A stretch of DNA of 64,000 nucleotides from Arcicella sp038230735 (GTDB lineage: Bacteria; Bacteroidota; Bacteroidia; Cytophagales; Spirosomataceae). A model generated the notes under the pieces. The model did not search any database. It was not told where the DNA came from and was given only the letters and a program-made list of their open reading frames with translations. Position numbers and translations under genes: made by a program. Each line of letters begins with the position of its first letter. The stretch's first letter is position 1. Positions 24,676 through 33,065 of the stretch are shown here, piece after piece. The stretch is from contig JBBRMR010000006.1 of NCBI GenBank assembly GCA_038230735.1, forward strand, positions 41,218 through 105,217. Direction: 5' to 3'.

Positions 24676-25533
24676 ATGGCCAATGATAAAGAAATACCTA
24701 TTATTATTAAGTGTAAATTTGTGACTGGTAAGGCAATTAAAAGGAGTAATGACCTCAATTTAATAAATGTTAGTGAGTCAAAAATTTATGATTTTGGTAG
24801 TAAGTCCTCTTTTTTCTGTACAATTTCAGACAAAACGGATGAGTTAAAATTACTGAATAATGAAATATCGAATTATCTATTTGATGACTATATTTTTATA
24901 GATATATGTAGAAATACGTATCCATATAATATAGGTGTTGGTATTAGTTATACTTTTTTAGAAGATTATTTTCCTGAAATATTTGACTTGAAAGATGAAA
25001 AAATTGAAGAAATTCTAAAAAATTTTGAAGTTGAATTTATTTCAAAGTTTAGTTTACTTTCTTACAAATATTTAGAATTTTATAAAGATTATAGCAAATC
25101 GGTCTTTAAGTCTTTATTATTACAGTCTTACTGCTTACAGCTTATTTGCGATTTTTCAGGATACTTAAAAGGTGGACTAAATGATAATAAAAGTATGAAA
25201 GCTCAATCTTTAGAAAATAAAAAAATTAAAGAAATTCTTCAAAAAGTAATGTCTGAATTGTATAAAACATCTCCTACGGTGCAAGAAATGGCAAATATGG
25301 CAGACATGAGCGTAAGTAAATTTAAATTAATATTTAATAATGAATATGGTGAAAGCCCACACCAACATATTTTAGGGAAAAGACTTACCATGGCTCGGGA
25401 GTTGCTTCAAACGGGAAGTTATTCAGTATCACAAGTATGTTATAAAGTTGGCTTTAATCATCCTTCTGGTTTTACCAGGTTATTTAAACAAAAATTTCAG
25501 TGTACACCAAGTAAATTATTTTTTAGTAATTAG
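24676..25533 (+). CDS. AraC-family transcriptional regulator
   Basis: 285 residues. Residues ~185-285 form the double helix-turn-helix: SPTVQEMANMADMSVSKFKL (first HTH), FNNEYGESPHQHILGKRLTM, ARELLQTG, then VSQVCYKVGFNHPSGFTRLF and the closing FKQKFQCTPSKLFF. The N-terminal 170 residues are not recognised; they are rich in Asp/Lys/Tyr and could sense a ligand or partner. Codon use is notably AT-rich compared with flanking core genes, in keeping with an acquired island. It precedes the exported mosaic genes by 1 kb, so control of them is possible but unproven. Confidence 0.9.
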   Translation: MANDKEIPIIIKCKFVTGKAIKRSNDLNLINVSESKIYDFGSKSSFFCTISDKTDELKLLNNEISNYLFDDYIFIDICRNTYPYNIGVGISYTFLEDYFPEIFDLKDEKIEEILKNFEVEFISKFSLLSYKYLEFYKDYSKSVFKSLLLQSYCLQLICDFSGYLKGGLNDNKSMKAQSLENKKIKEILQKVMSELYKTSPTVQEMANMADMSVSKFKLIFNNEYGESPHQHILGKRLTMARELLQTGSYSVSQVCYKVGFNHPSGFTRLFKQKFQCTPSKLFFSN

Positions 25534-26259
25534 CACCTCAAGGTAGAAACATATCCATAAAACTATAATTTTTCAAAAAGTTAAGCTCTTGTTGGTAGTT
25601 TATTCCGCAAAATGAGATTTTTTGATTTACAAAAAGATACAGAGAAAAGCGATTTTACATACCCCTAAAAAGTAAACACTAACACACATATTTATAAAAT
25701 TTTACAGAACTATAAACCACTTTGCCAGAGGAATTAATCCCATTATTAAAAAGGGCTAACTCACAAAATTCTTTATAATTCCTAAATTTCATTTGAAAGC
25801 AAGCTACCTAATTTTTTGCCACGAGCTTATTTTACTCAAAATATCTCGGAGCGTCAACAAATTTTCTATAAATATTAAATCGTTGTTGTACTTCGCTTTC
25901 TAAGTCAAACCTCTAAAATAAACGTATATTAAAAAACGTTAGGGAAATTGCTTTGTCATTAACTGGTACTGCCGAAGTGGTTGAATTTTACCGTTTTTAT
26001 ATTTTCTGCAAATTTCATGGAATAGAAATTCCTAATCATTTTTTAAAAATTAATGAAAATGAATGTACACACTTCTCCCATAGGGTTTCGTTCAAATTAA
26101 TTGGGCGTTGGTACTTAGACATGATTAAATCATAGATTATTAGGATGGCACGATTAATATTTAAACTAAAATGGTAAGAGACATGACGTATTCGCAATTT
26201 TTAAGGAATTAAAATTGCAGCCTCACAATATACAATGCTTTTGGCATTACGAGTAAATA
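25534..26259. other. AT-rich gap without a clear gene
   Basis: No convincing coding signal. A 37-codon minus-strand frame (25679-25792, MKFRNYKEFCELALF...) and a 60-codon plus-strand frame (25953-26135) have no recognisable product and I do not call them genes. Confidence 0.5.
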
Positions 26260-26490
26260 TTGCAAATCTTTCTAAATGAATTAATTTTTCGAGCCAAATC
26301 TGTAAATTTTGCTAAATCAAAAAAAATTAAAAACAACCACTTTTTAACGCATCAAAATCAATTTCTATTATTTATTACCTTACTGAGTATTTCATTCACA
26401 AAGTTATGCTCAAGGACCAAGTTTTGGCAATATTTATATTGGCTCTGTGAGATTCTATTTTTTATTAGCTTCATTTTGCGTACCAAATTC
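26260..26490 (+). pseudogene. Remnant of an exported protein start
   Basis: A hydrophobic segment QFLLFITLLSISFT (codons to 26400) is followed, after a +1 shift, by SYAQGPSFGNIYIGS (from 26402). Together they read as a signal peptide with its AQ cleavage site and the start of a mature protein. No frame continues beyond about 90 bases. Probably the front end of a decayed sibling of the exported genes downstream. Confidence 0.4.
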
Positions 26491-26576
26491 ATAATGAAAA
26501 TACGTTTTTTTACGATTTGCAAATTTTGTTGCCACTAAACCTCGTAAGGAAATATTTAAAAATTCCACTAATTACC

Positions 26577-29129
26577 ATGAAAAAAGTACTATTTTCTATA
26601 GTAACTATTGCATTATTATTTTTATCAAATGTAATCTTTAGTCAGACTCCCAATGGTACAGCCAATTTGGGAATACTTACCTCCTTTGGTGCTTATACAG
26701 GAGCAGGAGGGGTTGCCAATGGAGCTGGAGCAACCTTTACTGGCGATGTGGGTACAAATGTTGGAATAATTAGCGGATTTGGTGCGGCACCTGCTTTTAC
26801 TGGCAATACCTACAATGCCAATGCGACAACTGCACAGGCCAAATTCGATTTATTTAGATTTTATATTCATCTTTACGACAAGTTTGTTGACTTTCCTGCC
26901 ACTCATGCACCTGCTTTTGGAAATAGCGAAACGCTAACACCTGGCGTTTATTCCATACCTGGTGCTGGATCTATAGCAGGAGCCCTTACGCTTAATGGAG
27001 GGGGCAATCCTAATGCTTTCTTTATAATAAAATGGGGCGGAGCATTGACCGCAGGAGCGGGGGCTACGATAAACTTGACTGGAGGAACACAATCCTGTAA
27101 TGTTTTTTTTATGGCTGATGGTGCTATTTCAATTGCGGCTGATGCTAATTTAAAAGGAACTTTATTTGCAAAAATAGGAGCTGTAGGGATTGGGGCAAAT
27201 GCTATTCTTGAAGGAAGAATGCTTAGCATGGAAGGAGCTATAACTACTGGAGTTGGAGCTGTCGTTAGTCCACCTCCTGGCACTTGCACCATTCCAATAT
27301 ATTGTGATTGGGGCTGTAGTCCTGCCTCATCTGTTGATGTTTTGGGCGTTCTTTCAAACTATGCCCTTTTTACCAGCTCAGGTGCTGTATCAAATACAAG
27401 TACAAGTGGAATTAATGGAAAAATTGGAACAAATGTTGGTGCTTCATCTGGTTATGAGTCATCTATTGTTATAGGCTCTTTTGAAACTGCTAATGCTGCT
27501 ACAGCACAAGCAACATTAGATATAAATAACGCTTATACTGCGCTTATGGCTTTACCAAATACGGTAACTAACCATGCTGCGGCTTTTGGTATAGGAGAAA
27601 TACTTAATGCCGGGGTTTATTTTGTGAATGGTGCAGGATCTTTAGGAGGAACTATCACCTTAGACGCTCAAAATAATCCCAATGCCATATTTGTTTTTAA
27701 ATTTGCAGGGGCATTTGGTGTAGGCGCTCAATCAAAAATAATTTTAGCTAATGGAACCCGTCGTTGTAATATTTTTTGGATTGGTGGAGCCGGAGTTGCC
27801 ACTGGTGCCGTTAGTATAGGAGCTGCCTCTGATTTAAAAGGAACATTTCTTTCCCATGGTGGTGCTTGTACCTCAGGAGCTGGTTTGTTTCTATCGGGTA
27901 GGCTGCTTTCCACAGATGGTGCAGCTACTACGTATGCAGGTATTGTTTATAATAATCCAGAATGCGTCACTTCTACGTCTTTGTCGGCGCCCATTATACA
28001 AGCAGTAGCAGAAACTACAGCAGCAGTAAATGGATCAACAGGTGGAACCACAACTGCATTAACTACAAATGATTCTTTAAATAGAGTTTTGGTGGTAATT
28101 GGTACGGCACCAGGAAATGTTACGCTAACAGGCATTACAGTACCGGCAGGATTAACCTTAAATGCAAATGGTACCGTTACTATTGCCCCAAATACACCCG
28201 CAGGAAATTATAGCCTTACCTATAGAATATGTGAAGTTACCAATCCCACAAACTGCAGTTCGGTAACGTCTATTATTGTGGTAACCGCTCCTCCAGCGGT
28301 TGCAAGCCCTGATTTAACAATTAGTATTGGTCAACCAGTCCCCATTCCCATCGTTGCTCAACCAAGTTCTATACCCGTAACGGTATCAAATATAGGGACA
28401 GGTCCAACCGCTGGGACTGTTACGGTTGTAATACAAATACCCTCTGGGACTTTATTTGCGACATTTCCAGTTAATAATAATGGATGGACTTGTTCAACAA
28501 GTGGTATAATTGCCACGTGTAATTCTACCGCTGTAATTTCAGACGGAACTAATACAACATTTAGTGTACCCTTCATTCCAACCGCCAAGCAAGTAGAAAA
28601 CGCATTAGTAATCCTGCCAGCAGTAGTCAGTGGAGGAGGCGAACCAATTGCCAATAGGGGAAATAATGCTTCTAATACAATTACTACCCTAAATGTTTCA
28701 TCGGCTGATTTGACAGCGAATTTTACATTTTCTAACACTGTTTTCACGGTAGCTACGAGTAAATCAGTTATTATAAATATTAATGAAATTGGTAATATTT
28801 CCACCAATTTAACAACACCCGTTACTATTTTTATTCCTAATTCTACTGGATTTACCTACGCTTTTGATGCAAGCCAGACAAGTGTTACGGTTTTAGCCCT
28901 TGAAATAGTAAATAATCCAAATTGGACTTTAACCGTTCAGCCAGCAGGTTTATTACTAAGTTCGAACATAATAATTCCTTCCAATGGTAGAAGTAGAATT
29001 GCCATTACGGTAACGGCAAATACTGCGGGTACTATCGCAAATCTTATAGCAAGTATTACCCCGAATGGAGGAGGAGAAAGTAACAGATTTAATAATTCTG
29101 CCACTTTAACCCAATCAATTCAAAATTGA
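26577..29129 (+). CDS. Exported protein with two tandem DUF3494 (ice-binding-like) domains
   Basis: 850 residues from the Met at 26577 (signal peptide MKKVLFSIVTIALLFLSNVIFSQ split at SQ); the frame opens at 26517 but the extra 20 residues do not fit a signal. Residues ~30-230 and ~250-465 are two DUF3494 beta-solenoid domains: FTGDVGTNVGIISGFG, LTPGVYSIPGAGS, NPNAFFIIKWGGAL, CNVFFMADGAISIAADANLK, then again IGTNVGASSGY, LNAGVYFVNGAGS, NPNAIFVFKFAGAF, CNIFWIGGAG, DLKGTFLSHGG. Proteins of this family bind ice crystals. The C-terminal ~290 residues (SPDLTISIGQPVPIPI to LTQSIQN) form two Ig/DUF11-like domains shared with the next gene. No type IX sorting domain at the end. Confidence 0.88.
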   Translation: MKKVLFSIVTIALLFLSNVIFSQTPNGTANLGILTSFGAYTGAGGVANGAGATFTGDVGTNVGIISGFGAAPAFTGNTYNANATTAQAKFDLFRFYIHLYDKFVDFPATHAPAFGNSETLTPGVYSIPGAGSIAGALTLNGGGNPNAFFIIKWGGALTAGAGATINLTGGTQSCNVFFMADGAISIAADANLKGTLFAKIGAVGIGANAILEGRMLSMEGAITTGVGAVVSPPPGTCTIPIYCDWGCSPASSVDVLGVLSNYALFTSSGAVSNTSTSGINGKIGTNVGASSGYESSIVIGSFETANAATAQATLDINNAYTALMALPNTVTNHAAAFGIGEILNAGVYFVNGAGSLGGTITLDAQNNPNAIFVFKFAGAFGVGAQSKIILANGTRRCNIFWIGGAGVATGAVSIGAASDLKGTFLSHGGACTSGAGLFLSGRLLSTDGAATTYAGIVYNNPECVTSTSLSAPIIQAVAETTAAVNGSTGGTTTALTTNDSLNRVLVVIGTAPGNVTLTGITVPAGLTLNANGTVTIAPNTPAGNYSLTYRICEVTNPTNCSSVTSIIVVTAPPAVASPDLTISIGQPVPIPIVAQPSSIPVTVSNIGTGPTAGTVTVVIQIPSGTLFATFPVNNNGWTCSTSGIIATCNSTAVISDGTNTTFSVPFIPTAKQVENALVILPAVVSGGGEPIANRGNNASNTITTLNVSSADLTANFTFSNTVFTVATSKSVIININEIGNISTNLTTPVTIFIPNSTGFTYAFDASQTSVTVLALEIVNNPNWTLTVQPAGLLLSSNIIIPSNGRSRIAITVTANTAGTIANLIASITPNGGGESNRFNNSATLTQSIQN

Positions 29130-29205
29130 TTTTGAAATTACATTTTAAAAATTAAAATGCTATACTAAGGATTCCGCCCAATTTATTAGAGAGCATAAAA
29201 TCAAA

Positions 29206-30777
29206 ATGAAAAACTTTTTATTAACAACATTCGCCCTATTTATTGGGCTTAATGTTTCATTTTCTCAGGCGGCGGATCCTGCTATAACGGGAGCAAACTT
29301 TGTTCCCAATCAAATCAATACAGGACAAACTTCCGTATTGACTGTCAGTTTTTCCAATACTGGCTCAACGGCTATTCCGATAAGTTCAATTGAATTGACC
29401 ATCAGTACAGCCTTTAATTATTACACGACCAGTGGAATTACTGCTCCTACAGGACCGGGAGCTGCCTTTTTTAACTGGACTTATACTGGCGTATCAGGAA
29501 GTTCTGATACTTGGAAAGGTAAGAATAATGTTGCAATCAATGCTTTTGATGGTGGGAACATTTTATTGAACGTAACGGGTAACACGGTTTCGACTGGCTT
29601 TGAATCCACCAGCATTAATGTTCAACCAGTGGATAGTTTGAGCAAATTTAATGATTCACCGACTAATAATAATCTCCAACCTCAATTGAAAATTAATCAG
29701 GGTTGTCCGCCATCACCTGTACTAAGTGCATTCACAAAAGCCAATATATGTCCGCTCACAACAGCTGATTTAACGACTTTGCAACCTTCAGCAGTGACAG
29801 GACAAACTTTTGAATGGCATACCGTTTCAAGTAGCCCAACTACTTCAACTTTTGTAAGCACACCAACGCAAGTTCCAGCGGGCACTTATTACTTATACGC
29901 TAAAGCTATTTGTTACAGTCCAGCTTCGTCACCCGCAACCGTTACCATTGACGTATGTCCAAGTCCAGACCTGATTATTAGCATTGCCCAACCTTCTCCA
30001 TCACCAATTGCGGCACAAACCAGTTATATTCCAGTAACTGTAACAAATATAGGTACTGCCCCTTCAAATGGGTTAATTACAGTGGTTATCCATATACCCA
30101 CTGGAACGTTATTTGGCACATTTCCAACAAGTAATAATGGATGGACTTGTTCAACGAGTGGTATAACTGCTACGTGTACTTCTCCAACTGCGGTTTCAAA
30201 CGGAGCTAACATAACATTTAGCGTACCCTTTATTCCAACCGCAAGGCAGGTTGGAAATCCATTAACATTTCCACCAGCAGTAGTATCTGGTGGAGGTGAA
30301 TTGAATACAGCAAATGATACTTCAAATAGCATCATAACTCCAAATGTAGCAGGTGCAGACTTATTACCAAATTTTACATATTCAAGTACCACTTTTGCCG
30401 TGAATACCAGCAAAATAATTATTATCAATATCAATGAAATTGGTAATATTACTACCGATTTAACACCTGTTGACGTATTTATTCCTTATTCTGCTGGATT
30501 TACCTATGCTTTTAATTCAACCCAAACAAGTGTTACGGTTGTAGGTTTGGAAACGGTAAATAATCCAAATTGGATATCGACTATTAAGCCTACGGGTATA
30601 TTACTCACATCAACTACCGCAATCCCCTCTGGAGGTAAAAGTCGAATTTCGATTACAGTTACGGCAAATACACTTGGAGCACAAGCAAATATTACGGCAA
30701 ACATTACGCCGAATGGAGGCGGTGAAACCAATCCATTCAATAATATAGTTTCATTGGCTCAATCAATTCAAAACTAA
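29206..30777 (+). CDS. Exported mosaic protein, modules A and B
   Basis: 523 residues, signal peptide MKNFLLTTFALFIGLNVSFSQ. Residues ~22-165 (module A, ADPAITGANFVPNQINTGQT to NNLQPQLKINQG) are CARDB/Ig-like and recur in the next gene. A linker of about 90 residues (CPPSPVLSAFTKANICPLTT, ..HTVSSSPTTSTF..) resembles an Ig-like fragment. Residues ~250-523 (module B, SPDLIISIAQPSPSPIAAQT to LAQSIQN) are highly similar to the C-terminus of the ice-binding-like protein upstream. 76 bases after that gene, same strand: likely co-transcribed. Probably adhesive or surface-exposed; function unknown. Confidence 0.75.
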   Translation: MKNFLLTTFALFIGLNVSFSQAADPAITGANFVPNQINTGQTSVLTVSFSNTGSTAIPISSIELTISTAFNYYTTSGITAPTGPGAAFFNWTYTGVSGSSDTWKGKNNVAINAFDGGNILLNVTGNTVSTGFESTSINVQPVDSLSKFNDSPTNNNLQPQLKINQGCPPSPVLSAFTKANICPLTTADLTTLQPSAVTGQTFEWHTVSSSPTTSTFVSTPTQVPAGTYYLYAKAICYSPASSPATVTIDVCPSPDLIISIAQPSPSPIAAQTSYIPVTVTNIGTAPSNGLITVVIHIPTGTLFGTFPTSNNGWTCSTSGITATCTSPTAVSNGANITFSVPFIPTARQVGNPLTFPPAVVSGGGELNTANDTSNSIITPNVAGADLLPNFTYSSTTFAVNTSKIIIININEIGNITTDLTPVDVFIPYSAGFTYAFNSTQTSVTVVGLETVNNPNWISTIKPTGILLTSTTAIPSGGKSRISITVTANTLGAQANITANITPNGGGETNPFNNIVSLAQSIQN

Positions 30778-30817
30778 GGCAACTTTGCAGAAATAATAGT
30801 TGCTAAAACGAAAGAAT

Positions 30818-31381
30818 ATGAAAAGATTTATCTTAACAATCTTTACTTTTATCATGGGGCTTACGATTGTTGTTGCTCAATTTGCTGACCCAGCGGTGAC
30901 TGGAGCTTTGTTTTCGTCTAATCAGATCAATACGGGTCAGACAACTGTATTGACTGTTAGTTTTGTGAATACTGGTTCAACAACAATTCCTGTAAACTCG
31001 GTTGAATTGACCATCAGTACTGCTTATAGTTATTATACATCCAATGACAATATGGCTCCCACAGGTGCGGGAGCCATACTGTTTAATTGGGCACATATCG
31101 GAACTTCGGGATCAGCCGATGTTTGGCGGGGTACTAATAAAATTGATATCGAAGCTTTTGTTGGTGGAGATATTTTATTGACAGTGATTGGGAATAATGT
31201 TTCACCCAGCTTTGAAACAACGAATATTAATATTCAACCAATAAGTAATTTCAATAAGTTTTTTGATTCACCGAATAATAATAGTCTTCAACCACAATTG
31301 AAAGTTAATCAGGGCTTAATAGTGTGTAAAACAATCTGTCTTCCATATTCAACTGTAAAAACTAAATCTAAGTTTAAATGA
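30818..31381 (+). CDS. Truncated module A paralog, exported
   Basis: 187 residues from the Met at 30818 (signal peptide MKRFILTIFTFIMGLTIVVAQ); the earlier TTG at 30800 is not needed. Residues ~22-165 repeat module A of the previous gene (ADPAVTGALFSSNQINTGQT, TVLTVSFVNTGSTTIPVNS, NNSLQPQLKVNQG), then the similarity stops exactly where that gene's linker begins and a short unrelated tail follows (LIVCKTICLPYSTVKTKSK-FK). Either a natural short form or the stump of a longer gene cut when the island was rearranged. Confidence 0.65.
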   Translation: MKRFILTIFTFIMGLTIVVAQFADPAVTGALFSSNQINTGQTTVLTVSFVNTGSTTIPVNSVELTISTAYSYYTSNDNMAPTGAGAILFNWAHIGTSGSADVWRGTNKIDIEAFVGGDILLTVIGNNVSPSFETTNINIQPISNFNKFFDSPNNNSLQPQLKVNQGLIVCKTICLPYSTVKTKSKFK

Positions 31382-31489
31382 GGCAGTGATTTTAGTAATT
31401 CGATAAGAAAATTCTGTTTGAGCTTCTGATTTACAAAAAAGGATTTTCTAACACAAACATTCAAATTTAAGAAGTTCCAATAGATTCGT

Positions 31490-31797
31490 GCCGTTGTTGG
31501 CTTTTTTTGACCAACAGCCCATGAGTAAGCAACTCGCCAGCATTACAAATTATTGCATAACTTGATGGATGTTTAACACGTTGTTTTTAATAACACTATT
31601 TTATTTTCATATTTGGTATGTTGCATACGCTTGTGTTGTCGGTATAAAAACACCAACAACAGCAAAAATCACAAACTTTTTAAAGAAATGAACTGTTGAA
31701 CTCAATTCTGAAATTTACAATTTATTGCTTATTCAAACAACGAGCGGACGCTCTACGAAGTTATAGGTCGTAGGAACGCTTCGCTAAACCTACGACC
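31490..31797. repeat. REP-like palindrome cluster, right side of the island
   Basis: TTGTTGG/CCAACA hairpin (31490-31518), GTTGTCGGT/ACCAACAAC (31635-31660), GAGCG-GA-CGCTC (31742-31753) and GGTCGTAGG/CCTACGACC (31766-31774, 31789-31797; loop AACGCTTCGCTAAA). The last is the reverse complement of the 24221 copy with one mismatch. The gap 31382-31854 contains no gene. Confidence 0.7.
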
Positions 31798-31854
31798 AGA
31801 ATCATACGCAACTGTTTGAAGTATCTCACGTTGTTATCAGTATTTCTCATACTT

Positions 31855-32661
31855 TCATTCAGTCACGCCTATAATCCTCAATGAGGTCATTGAAACATCC
31901 ATCATTATTGGGAACATTTCTTCAAGAAACCATTCCGTTGGTTTTGTATAAATTGACACTGCCTGTAACATTACAGATTTCCCATCAACTGAAATAATAA
32001 TGTTTTCACAACTATTTTTATTGATTGGCAAACTGTAATTTGATGCCGTTAACCTATCAATTCTGTTTAATGAACCTCCATCGTGTTTCAGAGTCGTCTC
32101 TGTTCCGTCTAATCGCTTTATTGTTATTGGCTCGGTAAGAAAATTAGAACCCTGTAAAAACAATATGTAAGGGAAATGCTTTTCATCAATCATTATGTTC
32201 CTTACCTCATTTATATTTTTGTGAGAACGCTCAATGGCATTTCCTGCTACCATTAATTCTTGATTGTTATTTTTGCCAACTAAAACTCCCTTGCTAATAT
32301 TTTCAATGTCTTTTCCTTGATGTTTAGCTTCACAAACCAATACAATACGCCATTTACTATTTTTGTCTTTAACTTCAATAATTCCCCCATCTGGTCTTAT
32401 TTCTGCCTTTCCAACAAATATTGTTACTCCCAATCGAGAATCTACCGAATTTAGTTTTTCATTTATTTCCTTCTTTTGTAAGCTGTCTCTAAAACGAAAT
32501 TCAAGTTTTGGAAAATCCTTTTTTAGGGCTTCAAAAACAGCTTTTGAAAATTCATTTACAGAAGCATCGTGCTTTAAAGCATTTTCCCCGAATATTTCCT
32601 TTGGTCCTAAACTCCTTATTTTTTCTATTCTCAGACGTTCTGTTTGTCTTACTTTACTTAT
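31855..32661 (-). pseudogene. EcoRI-type restriction endonuclease, start codon lost
   Basis: 268 codons read end to end like EcoRI (277 residues): RFRDSLQKKEIN, RPDGGIIEVKD, CEAKHQGKDIENI, GNAIERSHKNI, FPYILFLQGSNFLTE, LNRIDRLTASNY, MLQAVSIYT, TSLRIIGV. The catalytic Asp (PDGG), Glu and Lys (EAK) are present, as are recognition residues matching N141, E144, R145, R200 and R203; A138 is Val. The N-terminus is complete (IFGENALKHDASVNEFSKAV) but the codon aligned with EcoRI Met1 is ATA (32659-32661), preceded by AAA and a TAA stop. No ATG or GTG follows in frame; the first TTG (32433) would start 76 codons in. The C-terminus is about 10 residues short. Family recognition is from remembered EcoRI sequence. 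Confidence 0.88.
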
Positions 32662-32751
32662 TTTTTATAATCTTTTGTTCTTAATTAAAATTCTAAAATA
32701 TGGGCATTTGCTATTGATTGATAAATCTTTATTATCATTTCCTTTTCTAAA

Positions 32752-32940
32752 TCAAACAACTTCGTAATTAAAACATTTTACACACCATCCAGTTTCATCA
32801 CTTATTAAATCGGCAAGTTCTTCATCTGCATCAAAATTTTCTTCCTCTACTACAAAAAAATACTCGTCTGATAAATCATCAATCTCTGTTCCATCTGTAT
32901 CAAAAATTATATCAAATGCTCTAATTGTTATTTTGCCCAT
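32752..32940 (-). CDS. Small very acidic hypothetical protein
   Basis: 62 residues with 19 Asp/Glu and only 3 Lys/Arg. Begins MGKITIRAFDIIFDTDGTEI, then DDLSDEYFFVVEEENFDADE and a C-terminal CVKCFNYEVV with a CxxC. Good ATG; lies between the nuclease-helicase and the EcoRI-type gene on the same strand. No family recognised. Strong acidity is seen in DNA-mimic inhibitors but also in many ordinary proteins, so this is only a suggestion. Confidence 0.6.
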   Translation of the reverse strand: MGKITIRAFDIIFDTDGTEIDDLSDEYFFVVEEENFDADEELADLISDETGWCVKCFNYEVV

Positions 32941-33065
32941 GTTTTATAGCCCTTCTTGTTATTCGATATTGTTTATAAATTAAAAAATGGTTGAAATAAG
33001 GTAACAGAAACGAATATTGTTTTATATTAGAGAGCATCAAAACCAGCATTGCAATTACACGAAAA

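Noticed and set aside
25953..26135. 60-codon plus-strand frame after the AraC gene
   Set aside because: No ribosome-binding, promoter or family signal; AT-rich gap.
28358..28807. 149-codon minus-strand frame in the ice-binding-like gene (and the similar one at 30024-30434)
   Set aside because: Both are antisense to module B; their similarity to each other only reflects the module duplication.
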